Part shown: in pieces, positions 8,469 to 16,819 of the stretch
How the letters are laid out: every line of letters begins with the position of its first letter
Position numbering within the stretch: the stretch's first letter is position 1
Origin: Botrimarina mediterranea
GTDB lineage: Bacteria > Planctomycetota > Planctomycetia > Pirellulales > Lacipirellulaceae
Assembly (NCBI RefSeq): GCF_007753265.1
Contig: NZ_CP036349.1
Coordinates: forward strand, 3,939,363 to 4,003,362
Length of the DNA: 64,000 nucleotides
Reading direction: 5' to 3'
Program-made: the position numbers and the translations under genes
Notes under the pieces: generated by a model
The model's input: the letters and a program-made list of their open reading frames with translations, nothing else
Database searches by the model: none
What the model was told of the DNA's origin: nothing

Positions 8469-8885
8469 TTATGCGGGGAGTCGGATAAACGGTGCGCCAT
8501 CGCCTCGGCGATAGATGTCGAAGTCAGAGTCGAACAAGACGACTTCATTGACGCCAAGCCGATCCGCGATTGCGACTAGGGTAGCGTCGGCGAAGTCGGC
8601 TGGTAGGTCGCTGTACTTCTGCATGACCTCAATCGCGCGGGCGAGGTCGGCGTCCTCCAACGTCTCGATCTCCACGGCAGGAGACTGAAGCCATTCGAGA
8701 AAATCAATCTGTGCGTTCTTATTGAAACGCAGGAGGTAGACACTCTCGGTAACGACCGCAAGCGTGGTTACATGCTTTCGCCGGGACGCTGCCAAGAAGT
8801 TGACCGTCTCGTGGTGGTAGATGTCGGCGCCATCAAACAAGGCAACGAGCGGTCCGGTGTCAACGATTGCGATGTTTCTCGTCAA
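8469..8885 (-). CDS. PIN-domain ribonuclease (VapC-like toxin)
   Basis: This 138-residue PIN-domain protein starts IAIVDTGPLVALFDGAD, with the first catalytic Asp at residue 9. Further acidic residues lie in VTESVYLL and DLPADFADATLVAIA, matching the metal-binding PIN centre. It is probably the RNA-cleaving toxin of a type II toxin-antitoxin pair. The only reasonable start is TTG 8885. It overlaps the upstream antitoxin-like gene by 26 bp, as expected for translational coupling. Base composition looks less G+C-rich than the neighbours, which fits horizontal spread. RNA target unknown. Confidence 0.85.
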   Translation of the reverse strand: MTRNIAIVDTGPLVALFDGADIYHHETVNFLAASRRKHVTTLAVVTESVYLLRFNKNAQIDFLEWLQSPAVEIETLEDADLARAIEVMQKYSDLPADFADATLVAIADRLGVNEVVLFDSDFDIYRRGDGAPFIRLPA

Positions 8886-9144
8886 AGATCTCGCCCAAGA
8901 TTTTCTCGTGGTTCACCGACAAATCAGAACGACCGCTCGAGTACTTGCCAAACACATGCTTGCCGAGTTCGTACGCTTCACTGTGCGTCGGCGTTGTTGT
9001 TTCCTCGTTCGTTGCGGGAGCTGCTTTACCAAACTGCTTCTTCAAGCAGCCGCGGACGAAGTCTTCTATGCTGAGCCCTTCCGACTGCGCCGCAACACTT
9101 AACGAAGCCTCCAATCCGGGATCGAGTTCAATGTGCAAGGTCAT
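8860..9144 (-). CDS. Antitoxin-like ribbon-helix-helix protein partner of the PIN toxin
   Basis: This 94-residue protein starts MTLHIELDPGLEASL and continues with SIEDFVRGCLKKQFG, which looks like a beta-strand followed by two helices, as in short ribbon-helix-helix antitoxins. The C-terminal half is hydrophilic (ELGKHVFGKYSSGRSD) and could wrap the toxin. I chose ATG 9142-9144 because GAGG lies 7 nt upstream; a longer reading to 9243 would overlap dusB. The gene overlaps the PIN toxin by 26 bp. The family assignment is by fold pattern and context only. Such proteins usually neutralise the toxin and repress their own operon. Confidence 0.7.
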   Translation of the reverse strand: MTLHIELDPGLEASLSVAAQSEGLSIEDFVRGCLKKQFGKAAPATNEETTTPTHSEAYELGKHVFGKYSSGRSDLSVNHEKILGEIFDEKHRNR

Positions 9145-9181
9145 AATTACCTCAACGGGATAGGCATCTATCTCTGATATC

Positions 9182-10282
9182 TTACACCACCGAACGCGGA
9201 AACCACTGCTCCACCACGTCGAAAAACTCCGCGGCTGTCTCAATACCCACCACGTGCTTGCGGAACTCCCGCGCGCCGGGGCGGCCTTGGGCGTAACAGC
9301 AGGCGAACTTCCGCATTAGCACGGCGCCGCGTTCTTCGCCGAAGCGCTCGCACACCAGACGGAAGTGCTCGACCATCAGTTCACGCTCTTCTTCGAGCGT
9401 CGGGTCGGGCGGGATTGGCTCGCCGCGCAGCGCGGCGGCGGCTTGCTGGAAGAGCCAGGGCTTTCCCAAGCTCGCCCGCGCGATCATTACGCCATCGACG
9501 TTCCAGCGACGGAACGCCTCGACGACCTTCTCCGCCGTGTCGAGGTCGCCGTTGCCGATCAGCGGGATCCGCTTGAGGTGCGGCTTGATCGTGCTGATCA
9601 GGTCCCACGACGCCTGCCCACGGAACATGTCGGCGGCGGTTCGGCCATGGACCGTCAGCGCTGCAGCGCCGGCGCCTTCGACGATCTGCGCGACATCAAT
9701 GATGTTGATCTTGTCGCGGCTGCAACCGAGTCGTGTCTTCGCAGTGACCGGGGTCGGATGGCAGGCGGCGACGACGCGCTCGATGATCTGACCCATCCGG
9801 TCGGGCGTGCGGAGCAGGTACGAACCGCTGTGGGCCTTCTCGGTCACCTGCCGCACCGGACAGCCGAAGTTGATGTCGACGACCGACACCTTGTACTCGT
9901 GAGTCAGTCGGGCGCCGACAGCGGCGAGCGTCTCCGGGTCGTTGTCCCAGATCTGCACGGCCAGCGGACGCGGCTCGTCGGCGACGCCCCACAAACGGTC
10001 GGGGTGCTCGGCCTGCTCGCGGTCCATCCAGATGAAGCCGCGGGCGTTGACCATCTCGGTCGCCAGCAGCCCCGCGCCGCCGTACGCGCGGACGATCTGA
10101 CGGAAGGCGTAATTGGTATAGCCCGCCATCGGCGCCTGCAGAATCGGTGGATCGACGACGAGGTCGCCGATCCGCAGCGGCGTCACTATCGGCAGAACGG
10201 CGGCGTCAAACGGCGTCGTGTCCGACGACGCTAAGCCGCTGAGCGGCTTGCGGTTGGCGATGGCGGTGATCCCGTTTGGCAT
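9182..10282 (-). CDS. dusB: tRNA-dihydrouridine synthase (DusB-like)
   Basis: This 366-residue flavoenzyme reduces uridine to dihydrouridine in tRNA D-loops using NADPH. The FMN-binding start APMAGYTNYAFR lies at residues 50-61, the catalytic cysteine is C141 in NFGCPVRQV, and VHGRTAADMFRGQASWD and GNGDL follow in the barrel. The N-terminal 35 residues are an extension without recognisable motifs. It starts at ATG 10282 and ends 37 bp before the antitoxin gene. Assignment to the Dus family is secure, while DusB against another subgroup is by overall similarity. Confidence 0.93.
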   Translation of the reverse strand: MPNGITAIANRKPLSGLASSDTTPFDAAVLPIVTPLRIGDLVVDPPILQAPMAGYTNYAFRQIVRAYGGAGLLATEMVNARGFIWMDREQAEHPDRLWGVADEPRPLAVQIWDNDPETLAAVGARLTHEYKVSVVDINFGCPVRQVTEKAHSGSYLLRTPDRMGQIIERVVAACHPTPVTAKTRLGCSRDKINIIDVAQIVEGAGAAALTVHGRTAADMFRGQASWDLISTIKPHLKRIPLIGNGDLDTAEKVVEAFRRWNVDGVMIARASLGKPWLFQQAAAALRGEPIPPDPTLEEERELMVEHFRLVCERFGEERGAVLMRKFACCYAQGRPGAREFRKHVVGIETAAEFFDVVEQWFPRSVV

Positions 10283-10321
10283 GGCGGGCTGCTAAGCGGA
10301 GGCCGCCGCCGGACGCGTTCA

Positions 10322-11989
10322 CTAACGCCGCGCGGGGCCGTTCGTCGAGGGGGTGCGGCTGGCCGAGCTGTTGGACCCGGCCGAGAAGCCGGCCATCAGG
10401 GCGTCGTCGGCCGACGCGGCGCTCGTCGGCGCCGTCCTTATCAGCATAGCCACGAGGCGGCCCGTGTCGATGTGGTCGGGCGTCGCCAGCTGCGAGTAGC
10501 GGTTGATCTGCAGGTTGTAGTCGCGGGCGATCTGCACAAATGCCCGGCGGCTCAGCGCGTTAAGCTTCAATGCCAGGACGATACCACGACCATCGGAGGT
10601 GTTCTGTTGGTCATTGCGTACCTTGTCCACCCAGTTCTCCGAACCCGCTAGGTCGGCAGCGGCGCCCTGCAATTCGGCGAGGCGTAGTGGGAGTAGCTCG
10701 GCGATCAGCCGCGCCTCGGCGGGGGCGCCTTCGGGGAAGACGGTTTCGATGCGAGTCGCGTAGGGTCCCGTAAAGGGCGTGTCGGACGGCAGCGGCGCCA
10801 CGCCGCCGCCCATCAACATTGACAGGCGGAACTGCGCGGCTCGGGCCGCTTTGAGCGACGTATCGAGGCGTGTCTTCAGCGTTGTTTCCGCTTCACCAAG
10901 TGCGGTGCTGTAGGTCGGCAGCGTCTGACGGAGCCGCGACATCTCGACCATCTCGTCGAGACCCAGGTAGTAGTCCGCCACTGCGGAGCTAAGCGCCCAG
11001 TAGGCCTCGACGCGCCGTGCTTGCTCGTCGCGATCCGCGGCCGACGAGACCACCGACGCCAGCGACATCGGCGACCCGCTGAGTTGTGATCCCTGCCGTG
11101 GAGCGAGCATCTTCTCGAGCATCTTGCGGGTGTTCTCTTCGCGCGTCCGAGCCTGCGGATCGCTGGCTGCGCCGACGCGACTCGTCAGCACCGACGAATT
11201 GCCGTCGAACGTCGGTTGCGAAGGGCGCGACGGTTGGCTCGTCGCCGGACGGCTGGGTTGATCGGCGGGACGGCTGGGTTGATCGAATGGACTCGACGAT
11301 CCCGCGGTCGATTGCGAGTAGCTGCGGAAGTCGTCGGCGGTGGAGCGATTTGTCGCCGACGAACTTGAAGAAGAAGAGTTCGAAGAGCCGGAGGATGTCG
11401 CTGTCGAGGAGAGGTTTGCGCGCGAAGATTGATTGTTGCCTCTAGAGTTCGATGAAGGCGATGGCGGCAGGCCGGCGTAGGGATCGGAAGCCCGCGGCGC
11501 CGATTGGCTTGAAGTCGAAGGAGGCATGGCGGATGCTGATGCCGAACCAGGCGTCGTCGCGGACAGCGGGCGGGACGAACCGGGGAGCGTCACTTGCGAT
11601 TGGCTGCTGGGCGTGACGCTTGAGGTCCGCGGCGGCAGCGATGCTGAGCTTGAGGGCGCCTGTGTGGACGAGGGCTGCCGCAGGTCGTTCATCGACGAGG
11701 GCCTCGGCGCCGATGCGCCCGTCGTAGTCGCGGATTGTGATGGCCGCGGCGCCGAAGATGGCGCGGGGTTCGAGGACGGCGACGAGCTCGAGGAGGGCGT
11801 CGTCGAGTTGCGATACCCGCCGGTGGCCGAGCTGCTGCTGGGCAGCTTGTCGAACGAGCCGAAGTCGTACGTCGACATATCGCCGCCGTATCGGTCTTCT
11901 TCAGCGGCATAGGCCGGCGCCGCCACGAGAGTGGCGATAGCAGTCAGCGCAAGCGTCGGTAGAAAACGCAACGGCAGTACGAAACGCAT
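10322..11989 (-). CDS. Exported Ser/Pro-rich protein of unknown function
   Basis: I do not recognise this 555-residue protein. It has a clear signal peptide (hydrophobic residues 8-26, ending APAYAAEE). Residues 50-290 are a low-complexity Ser/Pro/Thr linker with short repeats such as QPSRPATSQPSRPSQP. The C-terminal 250 residues look folded and mostly helical, with DYYLGLDEMVEMSRLRQT and RIETVFPEGAPAEARLIAELLP. It is probably anchored or exported to the envelope, with the linker crossing a wall-like layer. It starts at ATG 11989 and stands alone between dusB and a divergent small gene. Confidence 0.75.
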   Translation of the reverse strand: MRFVLPLRFLPTLALTAIATLVAAPAYAAEEDRYGGDMSTYDFGSFDKLPSSSSATGGYRNSTTPSSSSSPSSNPAPSSAPRPSQSATTTGASAPRPSSMNDLRQPSSTQAPSSSASLPPRTSSVTPSSQSQVTLPGSSRPLSATTPGSASASAMPPSTSSQSAPRASDPYAGLPPSPSSNSRGNNQSSRANLSSTATSSGSSNSSSSSSSATNRSTADDFRSYSQSTAGSSSPFDQPSRPADQPSRPATSQPSRPSQPTFDGNSSVLTSRVGAASDPQARTREENTRKMLEKMLAPRQGSQLSGSPMSLASVVSSAADRDEQARRVEAYWALSSAVADYYLGLDEMVEMSRLRQTLPTYSTALGEAETTLKTRLDTSLKAARAAQFRLSMLMGGGVAPLPSDTPFTGPYATRIETVFPEGAPAEARLIAELLPLRLAELQGAAADLAGSENWVDKVRNDQQNTSDGRGIVLALKLNALSRRAFVQIARDYNLQINRYSQLATPDHIDTGRLVAMLIRTAPTSAASADDALMAGFSAGSNSSASRTPSTNGPARR

Positions 11990-12348
11990 CCTTGCGTCTC
12001 CGCGACACGAGTTTTCGGGCGGTGAATGGCGGCCTTCCTGACTGCCTAGCCATCAAGGTCGCCAGACCCCGAGGCGGCGTCAAGAGCAATGAGGGTGGAG
12101 GGCAATTGTGGCCGAGTTGACGCTACCGTTGCTAGACAGCAGGAACGTAACACTTGGGTCTTGTCAGAACCCCTAGGCGTCAGCGCCGGGAATGAAGCGG
12201 GGAACACCAAGGCGAGCGCGTACGCGCTTCACTCCCGGCGCTGCCGCTTGGGCTCCGATTTGATTGCGTGCGACTGAGCTTGCTGCACCGCGGAAACAAG
12301 GGGTAGAAAATCCACTTCTGTTGCTACAACTCAGCCAGAGAGTGTCGT
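11990..12348. other. Divergent intergenic region without a gene
   Basis: These 359 bp separate the starts of the Ser/Pro-rich gene and the small secretin-like gene, so both promoters should be here. I see no convincing open frame. The only strong structure is the hairpin at 12181-12243. A CAACTCAG tract before 12349 lacks a clear Shine-Dalgarno sequence. Confidence 0.55.
12181..12243. repeat. 19-bp inverted repeat with an inner 12-bp palindrome
   Basis: CAGCGCCGGGAATGAAGCG (12181-12199) pairs with CGCTTCACTCCCGGCGCTG (12225-12243) at 18 of 19 positions. The perfect palindrome GCGCGTACGCGC (12216-12227) partly overlaps the right arm. Unlike most repeats in this window, it lies in a divergent promoter region. 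Confidence 0.75.
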
Positions 12349-12822
12349 ATGCGAAGTTCGTTAAGGAAATCCTTAGCTGCCTCTTTGTTAGCTGTGGTCG
12401 CTGCGTCATCCGGTTACTTCGTCGGCTATCAGCATGCTGGCGGATTGCTCGGCAAGGATACAAGCGTCACAAGCGTGACCTATCCCGTTCGCGACCTCGT
12501 AGTCTCCTGGGACCCTAAGGACACAGAACCGGACTACGATGGGCTAACCAACGCCGTTCAAACTTACGTCTTGCCCGATTCGTGGAACGCAACGCACTCC
12601 ATCAAGACTGACAGAAAGTTGATGGCCCTTGTTGTCTCTCACACTAAGAAAGGCCACGAAGAGGTCGCTACCCTACTCTCTCAGCTACGCTCGCTACACA
12701 ACGTTTACACCAGCCGAACGAAGGCTGGTGTGTGCGGACATTGCGGCAATGGTTCGCTGCCAAACATTGGCGAGCGATGCAGGAGATGCGAAATTCCCCG
12801 CCACGATCCGCCAGCGGCCTGA
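12349..12822 (+). CDS. Small membrane-anchored protein with secretin-N-like module and zinc-ribbon-like tail
   Basis: This 157-residue protein has an N-terminal hydrophobic segment (residues 8-27). Residues 44-116 (YPVRDLVV, LTNAVQTYVLPDSW, LMALVVSHTKKGHEEVATLL) resemble the module found in planctomycete proteins related to the N domains of type II secretin GspD. The tail then carries C129-x2-C132 and C144-x2-C147 (VCGHCG, RCRRC), which looks like a zinc ribbon. There is no secretin channel domain. A 9-bp hairpin (ACACCAGCC/GGCTGGTGT, about 12712-12736) lies within the coding DNA just before the Cys motif. Base composition is lower in G+C than the neighbours. The start is ATG 12349. The role is unknown; an accessory to an export complex is a guess. 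Confidence 0.7.
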   Translation: MRSSLRKSLAASLLAVVAASSGYFVGYQHAGGLLGKDTSVTSVTYPVRDLVVSWDPKDTEPDYDGLTNAVQTYVLPDSWNATHSIKTDRKLMALVVSHTKKGHEEVATLLSQLRSLHNVYTSRTKAGVCGHCGNGSLPNIGERCRRCEIPRHDPPAA

Positions 12823-12964
12823 TTGGCGCGCGACGTAGGCTCAATTACGGCGTGTAGTGCGATAGGCGTCACCCTGGAAATCGCCGTAACTGCGCTGGCG
12901 CTGGTTACGGCCTACGGTGACGCATTCCGGCTCCCTGCGCAACGAATGGCCGACCATCCCGTGG

Positions 12965-13004
12965 GTGGAGTGCCGGAGCGCGTTAGCGCCCGGTATGCTC
13001 CACG
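12965..13004. repeat. Hairpin between convergent genes
   Basis: GTGGAG...GCGC (from 12965) pairs imperfectly with GCGC...CTCCAC (to 13004) around a GTTA loop, with the inner stem GCGC 12978-12981 / 12986-12989. It lies between the small secretin-like gene and the convergent kinase gene and could end transcription of both. The remainder of 12823-13072 shows nothing else. Confidence 0.5.
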
Positions 13005-13072
13005 AGACGCTCGCCCATGTCGAAGCGTGATGGGCCTTCGGCGCCATCCTACGACGGGCGGCGCTGGCGCGA

Positions 13073-14176
13073 TCAATCCAGCTCTTCAAGCCAGACGCGT
13101 AGTTCGTTCTCGTACTCGCTCGCTAGGTCGCCGCGCACCAGCGTGCGTTGAAACTCCGCGAAACCCATCTCGGCCGTGTCGGCTTCTTCGGCGCTGCCGT
13201 AGCGCAGCATTGGGTCGGGCGCCGTCAGGCGGCGGCAGATGCCCATCAACAGGTCGCTGTCGGTGACCTCGTCGGGGAGGAGCTGGTCGAGCCGTTGCGG
13301 CAAGGTTCGCTTGGCTTCGAGCAGCTTGGCGTAATCGTTGATGCCCGCGAACAGGGGCTGGCCTGACAGGAGCTCGATCAGCACATAGCCGAGGCTCGCC
13401 AGGTCGCTGCGCGGGGTGAACTCTTCACGCTCGAGCATTTCCGGGGCGGCGTACTGCGGCGTGCAGGTGCGCTGCGCGGGCATGTCGTTGAGGTCAATCG
13501 CCGAGCCGATGTCGATGATCTTCGCGTTGCCGGTGCGCTTCACCATGATGTTGGAAGGCTTGATGTCGCCGTGGACGATCTCCTCCCTGTGCAGCGCGGC
13601 GAGGCCGCCGATGATCTCGCGCATGATCGCCACGGCCATACCGGGCTTGAGCCGGGGCCGCACGGGGCCGCGGGTGACGATCACGTTGTTGATGTAGTCC
13701 CAGCGGCGGCCGCTGACACGGTCCTTCGCGCGGCGGAGCATGGCCGGCGTCAGCAAAAGGTCGAGGTCGTATCCATCGACCCACTCCATCTCGAGGATCC
13801 GCACCCGGTCCCGCTCAATGAAGTTCTGGACGTCGATCAGATTGTCGTGGGCGATCTGCGCGACGCGGCCGCTAACCATCGCCATACGGCGCATGGCTTC
13901 GTCGTAGGCGTGTTCGGACGCGTATCGCTCCGGAGAGAAGAACTTCAGCGCGACCGGCAGCGTGAAGCTGTCGGCGCCGCGGCGTTCGCTCAGGTAGACA
14001 ACGCCCTGACCGCCCGTACCGAGCAGGCTCTTGAGGCGGAGGTGCTCGGTCCAGCCGAGTTTCTCGGACTGGAGCAGTTCGTCGTAGCGTTTGCAGAGAA
14101 TGGCGTTCTCGCGGGACCGAGGGGGGTCGCCGTGGAACGTGAGCGTCTTGCTCTGCTGGAGGACCGTCGTGTTCAT
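13073..14176 (-). CDS. Hanks-type serine/threonine protein kinase
   Basis: This 367-residue protein is a single kinase domain with no transmembrane or sensor part, so it is probably cytoplasmic. The glycine loop GTGGQGVV is at residues 53-60, the ATP-binding lysine K78 in VALKF, the catalytic loop HGDIKPSN at 202-209, and the metal-binding DIG (in place of DFG) at 222-224, followed by YAAPEML. All the catalytic residues are present, so it should be active. I chose ATG 14176; the frame extends to a TTG at 14215. Unlike the kinase at 22.2-24.3 kb it has no phosphatase neighbour. Targets unknown. Confidence 0.9.
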   Translation of the reverse strand: MNTTVLQQSKTLTFHGDPPRSRENAILCKRYDELLQSEKLGWTEHLRLKSLLGTGGQGVVYLSERRGADSFTLPVALKFFSPERYASEHAYDEAMRRMAMVSGRVAQIAHDNLIDVQNFIERDRVRILEMEWVDGYDLDLLLTPAMLRRAKDRVSGRRWDYINNVIVTRGPVRPRLKPGMAVAIMREIIGGLAALHREEIVHGDIKPSNIMVKRTGNAKIIDIGSAIDLNDMPAQRTCTPQYAAPEMLEREEFTPRSDLASLGYVLIELLSGQPLFAGINDYAKLLEAKRTLPQRLDQLLPDEVTDSDLLMGICRRLTAPDPMLRYGSAEEADTAEMGFAEFQRTLVRGDLASEYENELRVWLEELD

Positions 14177-14455
14177 AGTTGTGGCGCGACGGCCACTCGT
14201 GAAACTGTCGGGCAAGGCGAGCCGCCACTCGCCTCGTTAGGTAGGACTCTAGTCAATCGTTCGTGAACAGCGCAGGCCCCGTCCGAGGGGTTCGGCGAGA
14301 GGAGACAACCCAGCGATTGGATCATCCCCCCATTGTAGGCATAAAGTCGGCTGCCAGGTCGCTAGAAAAGCCGCTGGCAGTGTGGGGGATTCTGGCAGAT
14401 CGGGCGATCTCCTGTACGGCCGCGTCGATGTTCAAGTTCGTCCCCCGAGCCTCTT

Positions 14456-15475
14456 TCATCGCCGCCAAGCGGCATGCTCCGGTCGCGGGAACCCCAGCCG
14501 CTTGTCCGCCAGCAGATTGAGGACCGTCTCTCCGCGGAAGTATCTGATCAGGTTCTGGCAAAAAAAGTCGGTGACATCCTCGACCCGCGTGGCGACCTGC
14601 CCCCCCACGTGCGGGGTGATGATGGCGTTGGGCTGCCCCCACAGACGGCTTTCGACGGGCAGAGGTTCCACCTCCGTCACGTCCACCCCCACGCCGCCCA
14701 GGTGGCCCGACTCCAGGGCGTCGACCATCGCCGCTTCGTCAACGATCGGGCCGCGGGCCATATTCACCAGTAGGGTGCCCTTGGGGAGCAAGGCCAGCCG
14801 GCGGGCGTCGATCAGGTGGCGGGTCATCGCGTTGAGCGGCGCCGCCAGGATTAGCACGTCGATTTCCGGCAGGATTTCGTCCAATTGGTCGGCGGGGAGC
14901 AGAGCCTCGACCCCCTCGGGCTTGTCCTCGGGGAACCAGTCGGTCGCCAGAATCCGGCAGTGGAACGGCCGTAGCACCTCCACCAGCCGCCGGCCGTTAC
15001 CGCCCAGGCCGACGATGCCGATTCGCGAGCCGTGCAGGTCGCGCGTCGGACGGCGGATGAACTCCTTCTTTTGCTGGGCCCGGAAGAAGACCGGCAAGCT
15101 GCGCACGAGGCCGAAAAGCAGCGCAAACGTGTGGTCCGCCACCTGGTTCGCCAGGACTCCCGACGCGCTCGAAACGGTGATGTCCGAGGCGATCACCTCC
15201 GGCACAAGGCAGTGGTCCATCCCGGCTGCCGTGCTCTGGATCCATTTGAGCCGGCCGCCGGCGACGGTCTCGGCCCAGGGGACGGGGACCTTGGCGTGGC
15301 CGCAGTAGATCGTCGCGGTTGGCAGTTCCTCAGCGATCCGCTCCTGGCCCGCGTTAATGACCTCGGCGGCGACGCCGAGTTCCTGAACCGTGGCCTCGAT
15401 TTGGCGAAGATGCCAAGATTCTGCCGGAAAACAGAGAACGATTCGCTCAGTTGTGGAATTAGGTAGTGAGGGCAT
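14456..15475 (-). CDS. D-2-hydroxyacid dehydrogenase
   Basis: This 339-residue NAD(P)-dependent enzyme belongs to the D-isomer 2-hydroxyacid dehydrogenase family. The Rossmann motif GLGGNG is at residues 156-161, and the catalytic triad is R241 (NMARGPIVD), E270 (VTEVEPLP) and H289 (ITPHVGG). It interconverts a 2-oxoacid and a D-2-hydroxyacid in the cytoplasm; the exact substrate (glyoxylate, phosphoglycerate or other) is not evident, and there is no ACT domain as in long SerA. It starts at ATG 15475 and is a single gene, convergent with nothing close. The 279 bp beyond its stop, up to the kinase start, show no gene. Confidence 0.9.
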   Translation of the reverse strand: MPSLPNSTTERIVLCFPAESWHLRQIEATVQELGVAAEVINAGQERIAEELPTATIYCGHAKVPVPWAETVAGGRLKWIQSTAAGMDHCLVPEVIASDITVSSASGVLANQVADHTFALLFGLVRSLPVFFRAQQKKEFIRRPTRDLHGSRIGIVGLGGNGRRLVEVLRPFHCRILATDWFPEDKPEGVEALLPADQLDEILPEIDVLILAAPLNAMTRHLIDARRLALLPKGTLLVNMARGPIVDEAAMVDALESGHLGGVGVDVTEVEPLPVESRLWGQPNAIITPHVGGQVATRVEDVTDFFCQNLIRYFRGETVLNLLADKRLGFPRPEHAAWRR

Positions 15476-15703
15476 TGCACGTCGTCAGTTTGGACACAGC
15501 GGTTGCGGCGCCCAGAGAGTCTGCTGCCCCTTTTCATCCCCGTCGAGCCCAGCAGGTCGACCCGAGCCCAGCAATTCGAGCCGAGACCAGGGTTTGCGTC
15601 CTAACACATGGCCCAGATGCCCGGCCGACCGTCGTAGAAACAAGCCATAACGTCCGCTAGACTGCGGGTTTGCGAATCGTCGCCGGCTGCTTATCAATCT
15701 CGA

Positions 15704-16744
15704 ATGACACGAATCTCTACCATTGCGATCGCCGCCATCGTGCTGCTGCGCCTGCTCTGTGGGTGGCACTTCTTCAACGAAGGGGTCAAGAAGCTCGACC
15801 CGTCGTTCTCGTCGGCAGGCTTTCTCCGCACGGCGAAGGGGACCTTCGCCCCGCTGTTCCGGTCGATGATCCCGGGCCCCTACGGCGCCCACATCGACTT
15901 GGCGCGCCCCATCAAGTTCGGCTCGCGGTCGGCCGAGACGCAGGCCGCCATCGACGGTTGGCTCGCGGACTACGGCAAGCGCGCCGACCAAGCAGCCAAG
16001 GACGGCAAGCCTCTGCCGCACGACATCGATCCCGCGGTCCCCGGCAGCGGTTGGGTGCAGAACATCGCCAAGGGCTGGGACCAGGGCATCCAGCGGCTGG
16101 AGCAGGCGAATCTCGGCGACGAAACGATCGGAAAAATCCGCCAATTGCGTGACGAGAAGCTCGGCGAAGTCGTCTACTACGTCTACGGCATCTACCCCGA
16201 CATCGAAGACCTCCAACACGAAGAGTGGCGACTGCATCAGCTCCGCGAGTCCGGCGGCGATACGCCCGCGCCGTTCGCCCAAGCGCTCATCGATCAAAAA
16301 GACAACGAGAACTGGCTAACGATGCAGCCCTGGATCGCGACGGTGCGGCAGATCGAGGACCAGTTCATCGAAGCGGCGCAAGCGCTCGCCGCCGACGCCG
16401 ACGTTGAGGCCGGCAGCATCGCCGACGCCCTGGAAGAGAAGTCCAACCTGAAGCTGATTGACGGCGCGGTGACGTGCGTGGTCCTCGGCGCCGGGGTGTG
16501 CGTCTTCCTCGGTTTCCTCACGCCCGTTGCGGGAGTGATTGCGGCGGGTTTCCTTCTCTCGCTAATCATGACCCAACCGCCATGGGCTACGGGCGCGGAC
16601 ATGACGGCGTTCTTCAACTGGTCGATCGAGTTGGCCGCCTTCTTGGTGCTCGCCACGGTTGGCGCCGGCCGCTGGGCGGGGCTCGACGGCGTGATCCTCG
16701 GCGTCTGGCGCCGGTCTCGAGAGCCGAAACCCTCGACCGTTTGA
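15704..16744 (+). CDS. DoxX-like membrane protein with large insert
   Basis: This 346-residue membrane protein begins with a DoxX-type helix (IVLLRLLCGWHFFNEGVKKL). It then has a hydrophilic, helical insert over roughly residues 35-255, and closes with three hydrophobic helices (from VVLGAGVCVFLGFLTPVAGV to the end). The ends resemble the DoxX/SURF4-like family, and the long insert is atypical for short DoxX proteins. The function is unknown; other DoxX proteins are linked to redox and membrane processes. It starts at ATG 15704, and the Gfo/Idh oxidoreductase follows 75 bp downstream on the same strand, so the two may be co-transcribed. Confidence 0.7.
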   Translation: MTRISTIAIAAIVLLRLLCGWHFFNEGVKKLDPSFSSAGFLRTAKGTFAPLFRSMIPGPYGAHIDLARPIKFGSRSAETQAAIDGWLADYGKRADQAAKDGKPLPHDIDPAVPGSGWVQNIAKGWDQGIQRLEQANLGDETIGKIRQLRDEKLGEVVYYVYGIYPDIEDLQHEEWRLHQLRESGGDTPAPFAQALIDQKDNENWLTMQPWIATVRQIEDQFIEAAQALAADADVEAGSIADALEEKSNLKLIDGAVTCVVLGAGVCVFLGFLTPVAGVIAAGFLLSLIMTQPPWATGADMTAFFNWSIELAAFLVLATVGAGRWAGLDGVILGVWRRSREPKPSTV

Positions 16745-16819
16745 CGCGTACTACAAAGCAACCCAACCGTCCATCAACGCCGCAAGATCGCGGCACGCCC
16801 CCTGCCCTCCTCGCCAGCC

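Noticed and set aside
8860-9243. Longer form of the antitoxin starting at 9243
   Set aside because: It would overlap dusB by over 60 bp and lacks a ribosome site; ATG 9144 has GAGG at the right distance.
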